From: Chloroflexota bacterium
GTDB lineage: Bacteria; Chloroflexota; UBA5177; JANWHV01
Assembly: GCA_025924845.1 (NCBI GenBank)
Contig: JAICHN010000111.1
Span: 1 to 12,241 of the forward strand
DNA length: 12,241 bases
Reading direction: 5' to 3'
Within the stretch, counting starts at the first letter, position 1. Each line of letters starts with the position of its first letter. The position numbers were made by a program, and so were the translations under genes. Positions 1-6,805 of the stretch are shown piece by piece. The notes under the pieces are model-generated. The model ran no database searches and was not told the origin of the DNA. It saw only the letters and a program-made list of their open reading frames with translations.

Positions 1-867
1 ACCTTCACGATCATGCTCCCACGATCGTTGGCTATGATGCGAGTGGAAGTGGTGCGTGAGGGGCGCGATCTGGTCGCGGTGCCGATCACCCAGGTGGTCG
101 GTACGCATCCACTCCCCTACCGCGATCTGGCCCGTTGCCAGGGCGGGGAGACGGTGGAAGTCCAGGGTCGGCGGCTGACCATTTACGGTGCTCATCTGGC
201 CGAGGGCGCGGTAGGGGACGGCGACGCCGGACAGTCCATCGTGCTGGAGGTAGCAGGACGATCGGGCGGGCTGGTGGTGGATGAGGTGATGGGAAGTCAG
301 TACCTCCCGGTGCGTGCCGCGCCCGGCTATTTGCGGCGGCATTGCGGCGTGCTCGGTTACGCCGTAGGCGGCGGGGGGCGGATCCTGCCCATTCTAGACC
401 TTCCTACCCTGATCGAGCGATCAGAGCAGACCGCCCCGCTAAAAGCGCCTGATCGCGGAGACCAGCCGGCCTACACCGTGCTCGTGGTGGATGACAGCCA
501 GACCATGCGGCGGGCGTTGCGCGGCACTCTGGCCAAGACCGGTTTCCGTGTACGTGAGGCAACCGATGGGCGCGAGGCCCTTGCCATCTGCGCGACCACA
601 ATGCCCGATTTAATCACCCTGGATATGGAAATGCCCGGTATGGATGGCCTGGAGGCGCTCTCGGCCCTCCGCTTGCTGCCCAATGGGGGCGCGGTGGTGC
701 CCGTATTTATGATTACTTCGCGCCAGCAAGCGCGGCACCGTGCCGCCGCCCTGGCCGCCGGTGTGACCCGATACTTTACCAAGCCCTACGATCAGGACGA
801 GTTGATTGGAGCTACGCGGCTCGTTCTGGCCCGCGGCGCCGGATCGGCCGGGGAGGCTGCGTCGTAA
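1..867 (+). CDS. Hybrid CheA-type histidine kinase, C-terminal part (CheW-like domain + receiver), 5' truncated by window edge
   Basis: The frame is open from base 1 (TFTIMLPRSLA...), which matches the junction where a CheA HATPase domain ends and its regulatory domain begins, so the gene starts upstream and the in-frame ATG at 13 is not a start. Of the 288 visible residues, about 10-135 form a CheW-like/P5 domain that couples the kinase to receptors and CheW. A linker follows. Residues ~157-275 are a receiver domain with the full active site: D164/D165, phospho-acceptor D208 in LDMEMPGMDG, T239 and K261 in the TKP motif. The C-terminal receiver fused to CheA is typical of ChpA/FrzE-like and Pil-Chp kinases, where it acts as a phosphate sink or output. 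Two stand-alone receiver genes follow on the same strand, consistent with one phosphorelay cluster. The gene ends in TAA. The histidine phosphotransfer and ATPase domains are not visible here and are assumed. Confidence 0.9.
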   Translation, partial: TFTIMLPRSLAMMRVEVVREGRDLVAVPITQVVGTHPLPYRDLARCQGGETVEVQGRRLTIYGAHLAEGAVGDGDAGQSIVLEVAGRSGGLVVDEVMGSQYLPVRAAPGYLRRHCGVLGYAVGGGGRILPILDLPTLIERSEQTAPLKAPDRGDQPAYTVLVVDDSQTMRRALRGTLAKTGFRVREATDGREALAICATTMPDLITLDMEMPGMDGLEALSALRLLPNGGAVVPVFMITSRQQARHRAAALAAGVTRYFTKPYDQDELIGATRLVLARGAGSAGEAAS

Positions 868-966
868 GCGCCGGCCATACCTAATTGTTGCGAGACAGGG
901 TACGCTATACGGAAGATTGTCGCGTCAGGGAGCAGTGGGAATGCCATGGATGGAAGGAGAGTCAAC

Positions 967-1425
967 ATGTTGTTTGGAGGGCGTGGAAGCGCCGGCCGGA
1001 ACCAGCCGAGTCCCCTACCCGGCGCCGGCAGTCCCGCCCGCAATGCCGTCATCATGGCGGTGGATGATGACGCAACGGCGCGCGCGGCGATCATCGACGC
1101 GCTGGAAGAGGTGGGCTACACGGTGTGTACGGTGAGCACGTACGCGGACTGGGATCAGGCATGGCGGCAGGGAAAACCGCCCAATCTACTGGTGCTCGAT
1201 ATTATGTTGGCCGAGCCGAAGCGCGGTGGCTACGAAATTCTGCGAGCGCTGCGGCGCGAGGACGATCATACGCCGGTGGTGATGGTCAGTTCGCGCAATA
1301 CGCCCGCCGATACCGCCTTCGCCAAGGCCCATAACGCGAACGCGTTTGTCAGCAAGGTACGAGGTGAGTTTGACCATCCTGAGCGCGGCCTCGTGGCCAC
1401 GGTCAATAGGCTGCTGTCCTCCTGA
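967..1425 (+). CDS. Stand-alone response regulator (CheY-like receiver with basic N-terminal tail)
   Basis: This encodes 152 residues. ATG 967 is preferred over the in-frame ATG at 946 because AAGGAG (954-959) sits 7 nt before it. Residues 1-26 are a Gly/Pro/Arg-rich tail beginning MLFGGRGS. Residues ~27-150 are one receiver domain with acidic triad D33-D35, phospho-acceptor D78 in VLDIML, S108 in VVMVSS and K130. The usual Lys-Pro is Lys-Val here (VSKVRG), and the loop after D78 is two residues longer than in CheY. There is no output domain, so it should act by protein-protein contact or as an intermediate phosphate carrier for the upstream hybrid CheA. It lies about 100 nt after the CheA stop and is probably co-transcribed with it. 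The receiver assignment is firm; the partner is inferred from position. Confidence 0.9.
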   Translation: MLFGGRGSAGRNQPSPLPGAGSPARNAVIMAVDDDATARAAIIDALEEVGYTVCTVSTYADWDQAWRQGKPPNLLVLDIMLAEPKRGGYEILRALRREDDHTPVVMVSSRNTPADTAFAKAHNANAFVSKVRGEFDHPERGLVATVNRLLSS

Positions 1426-1549
1426 GCACAAGGTGACTACTTGCTATGGTGACAACTACAAGGATCGTTCCAGGATGCCGCGCAACTCCGCGGTTGGGTG
1501 TGGTTGGCCGACGCGGCTCTCTTCTCCTCGGTTTTAAGGAGACGATACC

Positions 1550-2056
1550 ATGAATAACCTGGGTGGATCAGGTCCAGAACGCCAGCGAATCCTGATCGTG
1601 GAAGATTCAAAAACCCATCGACGTAATCTTCGCGACGCGCTGGCCGATGAGTATGAGTTGCATTGGGCCATCAACGCTCGGGATGCCCTCGCTCTGGCCT
1701 TTACCAAGCGCCCTAATCTCATTCTGCTTGATATCAATATCGAACCACCCCCGACCGACGAGGTGGATAAGGATGGTAACCCGATTCCCGGTAAGAACAT
1801 CAGCGGTCTGGAAGTATGCCGCCAACTGAAGAAGAGCATTCTGAAGGACACGCCGATCGTGGTGCTCACGGCCTCCAAAGGGTTTATTCCCCGGATCAAA
1901 GGCAAGCTCGCCCATGCGAACGAGTACTTGACCAAACCCATCGAAACCGCGGAACTGCTGGAATTTATTCACAAATACTTGGGCAGCCCTCGCGTTCGCG
2001 GGCGTCTCGACAAGATCGAGCGCGATTATGGAGAGCGTACCGCGCAATCGCGCTAA
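1550..2056 (+). CDS. Stand-alone response regulator with an insertion in the phosphorylation loop
   Basis: This encodes 168 residues from ATG 1550, with AAGGAG (1536-1541) 8 nt upstream. Residues ~12-145 form a receiver: E18/D19, phospho-acceptor D61 in LILLDINI, T107 in VVLTAS and K129 in LTKPIE. Where ordinary receivers read D-x-x-M-P-x-x-x-G, this protein has about 20 extra residues (roughly 65-84, EPPPTDEVDKDGNPIPG...) before G86-L87-E88. A charged tail of about 24 residues (GRLDKIERDYGERTAQSR end) follows the domain. There is no DNA-binding output domain. It lies between another receiver gene and the 449-residue protein and probably serves the CheA at the left edge. The 124-bp gap before it shows no convincing promoter, so readthrough from upstream is likely. 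It ends in TAA. Confidence 0.9.
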   Translation: MNNLGGSGPERQRILIVEDSKTHRRNLRDALADEYELHWAINARDALALAFTKRPNLILLDINIEPPPTDEVDKDGNPIPGKNISGLEVCRQLKKSILKDTPIVVLTASKGFIPRIKGKLAHANEYLTKPIETAELLEFIHKYLGSPRVRGRLDKIERDYGERTAQSR

Positions 2057-2098
2057 ACCGCTGAGGCGAGGCGTTGTCGTGCGTGCATCGGAGCGGAT

Positions 2099-3448
2099 AT
2101 GCCCCTACTTTCTCGGTTGTTCGGACGCAAGCAGCGAGACGACGCGCAGACGCACACGCCGGAGCAGCCTCCGGTTTTTCAACCAATCCCGATTGCCCAG
2201 CCTGCGGGCGCGCCGGTGCTCCATGAAGCATCGTCCGCCGCGGACGACCACTCGCTCTCCGCGCCGGCCGGTCCCGGCCTAGTGGAAGAACCGGGCGAGG
2301 ATGCTCGGAAGGACAGGGTCGAGCCGGCGGCAGCGCTCTTTATAGCCGAAACGGCACCCGATCAACCCCTGGAGAGCATCGAGGATGCCCGCTCGGGCGA
2401 TTTTCCCACGGAAGATGAGCCGCTTGGCGCCCTGGCCGAGGTGGAAGCGACGCTGCCTCAGGCATCCGAGGCTGGCGACGCGGAGAGCGGCGGTGATCTT
2501 GATGCGGCGGAGCGGTTCGATCAGTTCATGCCGTTCGCCTCGCCCGCCATAGAGCCCGTTGCGCCCGACGAGCTCCCGGATGCCTTCACCGAGCCCGTGC
2601 CGGCACCGGTTGAGCCGGCAGACGATCCCGCCGCACCGAGCAATCCGGCCGTGAAACTCGTGGCCGAAACACCGCCGGCCCAGTCTGGGCTCGACGAAAC
2701 GACCGATCCTCCTGCGGAGCCCGCCGAGAAACCTACGCATCTACCCCTCACCGGTTGGAAGCATCTGGACCGCGCGCGGCAAGCGACGCCGCACGACAAT
2801 GGCCGCTCCGCTCCGTTCGCCGTTCCCTCGACCACTGCCGAGCCGAAGACGTTGATCGGCGGCAAGGAAGACGATCTGGTGCCGCTGATTCCCAATACTG
2901 AGGCGGACGCGGCCGATGTGACCGGAAGCGCCGAACCGGACGAGACGGGGATCGCCGAGGCGGCGGTGGATTCGCTCAAGCAAGCGTGCGACGGGCTGGT
3001 CGCCCAGGTAAAGAAGTTGTGCCTCCAGCAAGACGGGGCCCGCATCGTGGCGGGCATGATCGCGCTGGTTGGCGAACTGGACGCGCGCTACGCCCGCGAT
3101 ATGGGGATTACACGGCGCAATGGAGTAGAAGAATTATTGCGGGATGTGCGCGGCACCATGGCCGAGGGTGACCGGTTTGTCCTGGAGTCGCTGGAAAATG
3201 GGCGAGGCGGATTGACCGCCGAAGCCTTCCTGCATGATCTGAAGACCATAGCACCGGGCGATCGGCCGCGTCTGCTTGGCCACTACATTACCTTCCTGAC
3301 CTTCATGATCAAGCGTGTGCTGCACCAGTATCTCCGTCCCCTGGAAGAAAACGAGACTCGTACGTACGAGATCAGCTACCACCTCGATTATCTGATCGAG
3401 GGCGTACAGGATGTCTTGATAGCCAAAGTGACGGCGCCTGTTTCCTGA
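2099..3448 (+). CDS. Unknown 449-residue protein: disordered acidic/Pro-rich region plus helical C-terminal domain
   Basis: I do not recognise this family. The start is ATG 2099 with GGAG (2090-2093) 5 nt upstream, 42 nt after the preceding receiver gene. Residues 1-12 (MPLLSRLFGRKQ) form a short amphipathic basic segment. Residues ~13-280 are rich in Pro, Glu, Asp and Ala and almost surely disordered. Residues ~283-449 look folded and mainly helical, with two Cys (297, 308), a hydrophobic stretch around 390-410 (GHYITFLTFMIKRVL) that is too short and mixed for a clear membrane span, and a YHLDYLIEGVQDVLIAKV end. There is no signal peptide. Being last in a CheA/receiver cluster suggests an adaptor or output protein of the chemosensory pathway, but this rests only on position. 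It ends in TGA just before a strong hairpin. Confidence 0.8.
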   Translation: MPLLSRLFGRKQRDDAQTHTPEQPPVFQPIPIAQPAGAPVLHEASSAADDHSLSAPAGPGLVEEPGEDARKDRVEPAAALFIAETAPDQPLESIEDARSGDFPTEDEPLGALAEVEATLPQASEAGDAESGGDLDAAERFDQFMPFASPAIEPVAPDELPDAFTEPVPAPVEPADDPAAPSNPAVKLVAETPPAQSGLDETTDPPAEPAEKPTHLPLTGWKHLDRARQATPHDNGRSAPFAVPSTTAEPKTLIGGKEDDLVPLIPNTEADAADVTGSAEPDETGIAEAAVDSLKQACDGLVAQVKKLCLQQDGARIVAGMIALVGELDARYARDMGITRRNGVEELLRDVRGTMAEGDRFVLESLENGRGGLTAEAFLHDLKTIAPGDRPRLLGHYITFLTFMIKRVLHQYLRPLEENETRTYEISYHLDYLIEGVQDVLIAKVTAPVS

Positions 3449-3460
3449 ACGGCGCTTTAG

Positions 3461-3518
3461 CCTGGATTATGCATGGGCGGCCCTGGTCCAGAGCTTCTAT
3501 CGTCATGAATGATCCAGG
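3461..3518. repeat. Imperfect inverted repeat downstream of the signalling cluster
   Basis: Arms 3461-3476 and 3503-3518 pair over 16 positions with one mismatch and two G-T wobbles (core CCTGGAT... / ...ATCCAGG), enclosing a 26-nt loop. It starts 13 nt after the stop of the 449-residue gene. No T-tract follows. It could be part of a compound terminator or an RNA 3'-end stabiliser. Confidence 0.5.
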
Positions 3519-3522
3519 TTTA

Positions 3523-3566
3523 GTCATACAGGGCAGCACCGCCTCGGCGGTGCTGCCCTGTATGAC
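3523..3566. terminator. Perfect 21-bp hairpin between convergent genes (probable bidirectional terminator)
   Basis: Arms 3523-3543 and 3546-3566 are perfectly complementary (GTCATACAGGGC...GCCCTGTATGAC) around a central TC, so the real loop is about 4 nt. The stem is very GC-rich and lies between genes transcribed towards each other (stop at 3448 on plus, stop at 3628 on minus). No run of T follows on either strand, so it is not a textbook intrinsic terminator. Position and strength still make transcript-end formation the best guess. A mobile palindromic repeat is the alternative. Confidence 0.65.
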
Positions 3567-3587
3567 CAAGGCGCGGCGGCGGTAACT

Positions 3588-3615
3588 CGGAGCGGAAGCA
3601 TGCACTTCCGCTTCG
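3588..3615 (-). terminator. Hairpin just after the DUF3618 gene
   Basis: Arms 3588-3598 and 3605-3615 (core AGCGGAAG / CTTCCGCT, extended by one G-T and two G-C pairs) enclose a 6-nt loop. On the minus strand it begins 13 nt after the TGA at 3628, the usual place for a terminator, but no T-tract follows. Confidence 0.45.
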
Positions 3616-3627
3616 CCCCAAGCCGGG

Positions 3628-4665
3628 TCAGGAGCCCGGCAATTGATCCTGATTCCAGGCCTCCTGTTTGGCCGTGCGCATCGCCTCCCGCGCCACGTTT
3701 TGCGCTTGCTGGGTCTTCTCCCGCGCCAGCTGACCCGCACGTTCCATCACGGCGTCGTGCGCCGGACCAAGCATCTGGTTTTCCTGCTCGGTTTCCGGTA
3801 CGGCCAGTCCGGCCAGCATACCTAGCCCCATGGTGACGGCGCCGACGGCTAGGGGATTCCGCTGTACCAAGTCTCCAAGGCTATCAGCTGAGCGCCGAGC
3901 GGTAGAGGACGCCTTGGTACCGATCTGGCTCACACTCTGGCTCGTCGAGTTCGCGACCTGCGCGACTCGATCGCTCGCCTGGCCGGCGAGTTGGCCCGGC
4001 AACGCCGTGCCGTCGCTAGGCTGATTCTGATCGACGCGTTGGTTATAGGCTTGAGGCGAGTACGTGGGCTGGTAGTATATGTTCTGCTGGGGCTTATTAT
4101 CCTGGTTATCCTGGCGCGCGCTCATGAACAGCCAGCCCAATCCAATGCCTGCCATCGCGGCCGGGACCGGATGCTGCTTAACCGTATCCAGCAGCGAACG
4201 ACCCGCCTGCTTGTTGCCGTTCATCGTCCGCGCCGCGGTACCCGCCGCGTCGCCGGTTCGGTCAGTACCGACGCCCACCATACCCTGGACCTTCTCCGAT
4301 ACGGAACTCACGGCATCCTCCACCTTTCCTACGGTTGCTTGCCGTACGGTACTCTTTAGATCCTGCACCTTTTCGAGGGCGGCATCCCGCGCGGCGTCTT
4401 TCGCTTGATCGACGAGCAACTGGGGGTCAAGCCGCTGCTGGATGGCATCGATGGTTTCGCTCATCTCGGCGCGCGTCTGCTCGATCTGGTCACGCGTCAC
4501 CGCAATGTCGTCGGCCTCCCCGAAGGTATCCTCCACCTCCAGCGAGTCGATTCCCTTTCGGGCCGGAGTATCGAGCAACGGATCGTCGCCGTAGCTCTCC
4601 AGGTCTTCGTCGGTGTAGGGCGGCGGGGTCGCCGATCGCCCCAGATCATCTGCTCTCTGGCTCAT
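3628..4665 (-). CDS. DUF3618-domain membrane-associated protein
   Basis: This encodes 345 residues. ATG 4665 is chosen because AAGGAGG (4679-4673) lies 7 nt upstream; the TTG one codon earlier is not needed. Residues 1-55 are acidic and disordered. Residues ~57-82 (RDQIEQTRAEMSETIDAIQQRLDP) match the short DUF3618 signature. Ala/Lys/Asp-rich helices follow, resembling YtxH/late-embryogenesis-type amphipathic repeats. A first hydrophobic segment lies at ~167-183 (PAAMAGIGLGWLFM), a Gln/Asn/Tyr-rich linker at ~185-220, a second hydrophobic segment at ~271-290 (PLAVGAVTMGLGMLAGLAVP), and a charged helical tail ends the protein. The family has no defined biochemical role. It is often called stress- or envelope-associated, so I give it none beyond probable inner-membrane anchoring. 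It lies 35 nt after the Q-rich membrane protein gene and is surely co-transcribed with it. Confidence 0.85.
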   Translation of the reverse strand: MSQRADDLGRSATPPPYTDEDLESYGDDPLLDTPARKGIDSLEVEDTFGEADDIAVTRDQIEQTRAEMSETIDAIQQRLDPQLLVDQAKDAARDAALEKVQDLKSTVRQATVGKVEDAVSSVSEKVQGMVGVGTDRTGDAAGTAARTMNGNKQAGRSLLDTVKQHPVPAAMAGIGLGWLFMSARQDNQDNKPQQNIYYQPTYSPQAYNQRVDQNQPSDGTALPGQLAGQASDRVAQVANSTSQSVSQIGTKASSTARRSADSLGDLVQRNPLAVGAVTMGLGMLAGLAVPETEQENQMLGPAHDAVMERAGQLAREKTQQAQNVAREAMRTAKQEAWNQDQLPGS

Positions 4666-4700
4666 CAAGCGTCCTCCTTAAGTGTCCGTGATGCCTGTTT

Positions 4701-5330
4701 TTAGTACGGATACGGCAACTGCGATGTGGGATTGGAGCCGACCTGGCTCGCTGAGTACCCCATGTTCGCCGTGTCGTTGTTCGAGGCGGAACTCTTGAAG
4801 AAACGCCCGCCCACCCAACCAAGCGCGAAGGCGCCGGCCAGGAACAGCGGCGTGTGCTCCCGCGCGAAGTTTTCGGCTTCCGCCCGTAGCGCCGCTATGT
4901 CGCGCTCGCTCAGATAGGACGAAAGGCGCTCGATCTGATCTGCCGCCTTATCGGCGGCCGTGGCCAGCGGCGCCTGCCCCTGCTCATGCATACGCTGTCC
5001 AGTGTCGCGAAGGGCAAGGCTTACGGAGTCCAGAGTGCTGGTGGCACGACCTTTCTGCTGATCGAGCTGGGACGTGACCTGACCCTTGACCTGCTCCGCC
5101 ACCTTACCGACCTGCTGTTGGCCCTGATCGTCCGCCTTGCCGGCCTGCTGTTGGGCCTGCTGGGCCACCTGCCCCGCCGTCTGGGCGACCTTGCCGGCTC
5201 CCTGCCCCTCGGTCTGGCCGGCCGTTGAATCGTATGCCGGGTCGGTCGCCGGCACTTTCGAGTCGAAGGCTGACTGCTCCGACGTGCTTGGCGCGTCCTT
5301 ATACCCGAATGCCTTATTCGTCTGACCCAC
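4701..5330 (-). CDS. Q/A-rich coiled-coil protein with one C-terminal membrane segment
   Basis: This encodes 209 residues. I place the start at GTG 5330 (MGQTNKAFGYKD...), because AGGAGG (5342-5337) lies 6 nt upstream and the in-frame upstream extension looks non-coding. Residues ~37-95 are low-complexity repeats of the AGQVAQQAQQQAGK / QQQVGKVAEQVKGQV type and should form amphipathic helix or coiled coil. Residues ~96-158 are more helix with an IERLSSYLSERD segment. Residues ~161-177 (PLFLAGAFALGWVGGRF) form one membrane span followed by FFKSS. A Ser/Asn-rich tail ends in LPYPY. The P-x-x-x-AG-x-x-LGW pattern of the span resembles the first hydrophobic segment of the DUF3618 neighbour, suggesting the two sit in the same membrane or interact. 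No enzymatic motif is present. Function unknown. Confidence 0.8.
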   Translation of the reverse strand: MGQTNKAFGYKDAPSTSEQSAFDSKVPATDPAYDSTAGQTEGQGAGKVAQTAGQVAQQAQQQAGKADDQGQQQVGKVAEQVKGQVTSQLDQQKGRATSTLDSVSLALRDTGQRMHEQGQAPLATAADKAADQIERLSSYLSERDIAALRAEAENFAREHTPLFLAGAFALGWVGGRFFKSSASNNDTANMGYSASQVGSNPTSQLPYPY

Positions 5331-5347
5331 GACACCCCTCCTCGACT

Positions 5348-5389
5348 GTATATACGACCGGTAACAGGGCTCCATGCCCTACAGGCATG
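5348..5389 (-). promoter_or_regulatory. Candidate promoter -10 and palindromic operator upstream of the Q-rich/DUF3618 pair
   Basis: On the minus strand, TATATA lies within 5348-5355 (the palindrome GTATATAC), about 18 nt before the GTG start and just before its ribosome-binding site. Directly upstream, 5373-5389 is a hyphenated palindrome, CATGCC-CTACA-GGCATG, where a -35 region would lie. No good TTGACA is seen, so an activator or alternative sigma factor could be involved. A further perfect 12-bp palindrome, TCGCGTACGCGA, lies at 5411-5422. Confidence 0.4.
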
Positions 5390-5494
5390 AAGCGACGCAC
5401 ACCAGGGCACTCGCGTACGCGAACGCCGCTGCATCGCTCCTCTGTCTCCCTCCAGCATCATGTTTTAGCTAAGTTACCGCGTCAGCCGATGGAG

Positions 5495-6388
5495 CTAGCC
5501 GAACTCGGAAACAGGACTAGGCATGAGCAAACCCTCTCGCCACATCGCCTGGAGTGGCTTGTAGCTGAGCAGCGTGATCCCCTCCTGCCGGATAACGGCG
5601 CGAATTTCCGCCGAAACCATGGAGTCCAGATCCGTCCGGCGCCGCCGCGCGTCATCGGGCAGTATGGCCAGTAACTCGGCATCTTCCAAGCCGGGATGAA
5701 CCGCCCACTCGCTCAGCCCCACCGGGAGGTCTCGCAGCAGCTGGGCATATTGGGCTGCCTTGCCTACCGGGTCCAGCCTATAGTTATCCAGCACATTGTG
5801 TTCGTTGGTAGGCAAGCCCTGGCGTCGCAAGGCGTCGCCCGCCGATCGATCAAAGACCCGCAAGGCCAGGCCGTATTCTTTTGCCAACCGTACGGTGATC
5901 TCGAAGATTTCGGCGCGGCCGCCGTTATATAAACAATGCCAGTCCAGATGGGTTGGTTTAAGCGAGTTTGCAAGCACTGCCTCAATCTGCGCCCGGAATT
6001 CGACTTCCACTTCCGCCGGCTTTGCCTGAGCCAGAAACTCGGGGATGCGTTCGTACAGGTAGAAAAAGCCCGACTGATCGACGAGGGAGGGAACCTTGTC
6101 CCTGGAGGTAAGCGGCCCCCAGCGGTAGTTGGCTGTATCGGAGATCAGCGTCAGGTGTATGCCGAATGGAATATCGGGATTTTCGCCGAGCAGCCGCATG
6201 GCGTGCAATGCCCAGGGACAGGGAACCATTAAGGTCGTGGAACAGACCACCCCTTCCTTGAGTGAGCGCAGGATAGCGGCATTGACCGCGTGGCACATCC
6301 CCAAGTCATCGGCGTTGATAATCAACAAACGAGCATCAGGCGGATAGCCCAACAGCCTGTTTGTTTCGCTGCCTTGCCTTTGGCTCAT
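5495..6388 (-). CDS. YdjC/ChbG-HpnK family carbohydrate deacetylase
   Basis: This encodes 297 residues from ATG 6388 with AAGGAG (6402-6397) 8 nt upstream. The family (CE14-like, TIM-barrel-like fold) removes N-acetyl groups from small sugars such as diacetylchitobiose or hopanoid N-acetylglucosamine with a divalent metal. Motifs seen: NADDLG (25-30, metal/catalytic Asp), GIHLTL (76-81, metal His78), THLDWH (146-151, metal His147 plus His151) and HPG (231-233). The length is normal. There is no signal peptide, so it is cytoplasmic. The substrate cannot be told from sequence; no glycosidase or sugar transporter lies beside it, which weakens any chitobiose role. It is 21 nt downstream of the ATL gene and in the same operon. 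It ends in TAG, followed in frame by six sense codons and TAA. Confidence 0.9.
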   Translation of the reverse strand: MSQRQGSETNRLLGYPPDARLLIINADDLGMCHAVNAAILRSLKEGVVCSTTLMVPCPWALHAMRLLGENPDIPFGIHLTLISDTANYRWGPLTSRDKVPSLVDQSGFFYLYERIPEFLAQAKPAEVEVEFRAQIEAVLANSLKPTHLDWHCLYNGGRAEIFEITVRLAKEYGLALRVFDRSAGDALRRQGLPTNEHNVLDNYRLDPVGKAAQYAQLLRDLPVGLSEWAVHPGLEDAELLAILPDDARRRRTDLDSMVSAEIRAVIRQEGITLLSYKPLQAMWREGLLMPSPVSEFG

Positions 6389-6409
6389 GTATCTTACTCC
6401 TTCGAGGTA

Positions 6410-6769
6410 CTAAAATAACGGCAGTTGCGCCGCTTCCTCCACCTCGGGAGGCTCGTCGTCGGCCGAGAGGCGGAAACGGGCCAGGGGCACGCGGCCACGG
6501 TCGTCAAATACCACCCCTTCCTCTTCCAGCAGGCGGCGCTGCATGCCGCCGCGCGTACTGATCCCGCCCTGGCTATTGATGATCCGTTGCCACGGCACCA
6601 CGGTTTCCCGGCCTTTCGGCAAATCGTTCAGCGCATAGCCCACGGCGCGCGCGTCGCAATCGCCTACCATGGCGGCGATATCGCCGTAGGTGGCCACCTT
6701 TCCCCTCGGCACCCGGCTTACCGCCTCGTAGATACGCTCGTTGAGCGTTGGATTCGACTCCGTGTCCAT
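6410..6769 (-). CDS. Alkyltransferase-like protein (ATL), MGMT C-terminal domain family
   Basis: This encodes 119 residues from ATG 6769 with a GGAGG-type site just upstream. The protein is a single MGMT DNA-binding domain. It has TYGDIA (27-32), the Arg of DARAVGYAL (R41, the residue that flips the base), and VPWQRIINSQGGIS at 58-71. In true O6-alkylguanine transferases the PCHR cysteine accepts the alkyl group; here the position is Trp60 (PWQR), the hallmark of ATL proteins. These cannot repair alkylated guanine themselves but bind it and hand it to nucleotide excision repair. Residues 103-119 are an acidic tail ending LPLF. The neighbours (ABC transporter upstream, deacetylase 21 nt downstream) give no repair context. 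Its TAG stop is in the same frame as the downstream deacetylase ATG, with only seven codons between. Confidence 0.88.
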   Translation of the reverse strand: MDTESNPTLNERIYEAVSRVPRGKVATYGDIAAMVGDCDARAVGYALNDLPKGRETVVPWQRIINSQGGISTRGGMQRRLLEEEGVVFDDRGRVPLARFRLSADDEPPEVEEAAQLPLF

Positions 6770-6805
6770 TGTCCCCCTCCCAGAATCATCCCTTTCGCGC
6801 CATCC

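Noticed and set aside
13..867. ATG at 13 as the true start of the first gene
   Set aside because: The residues before it (TFTI) continue the end of a CheA ATPase domain, so the gene is cut by the window edge.
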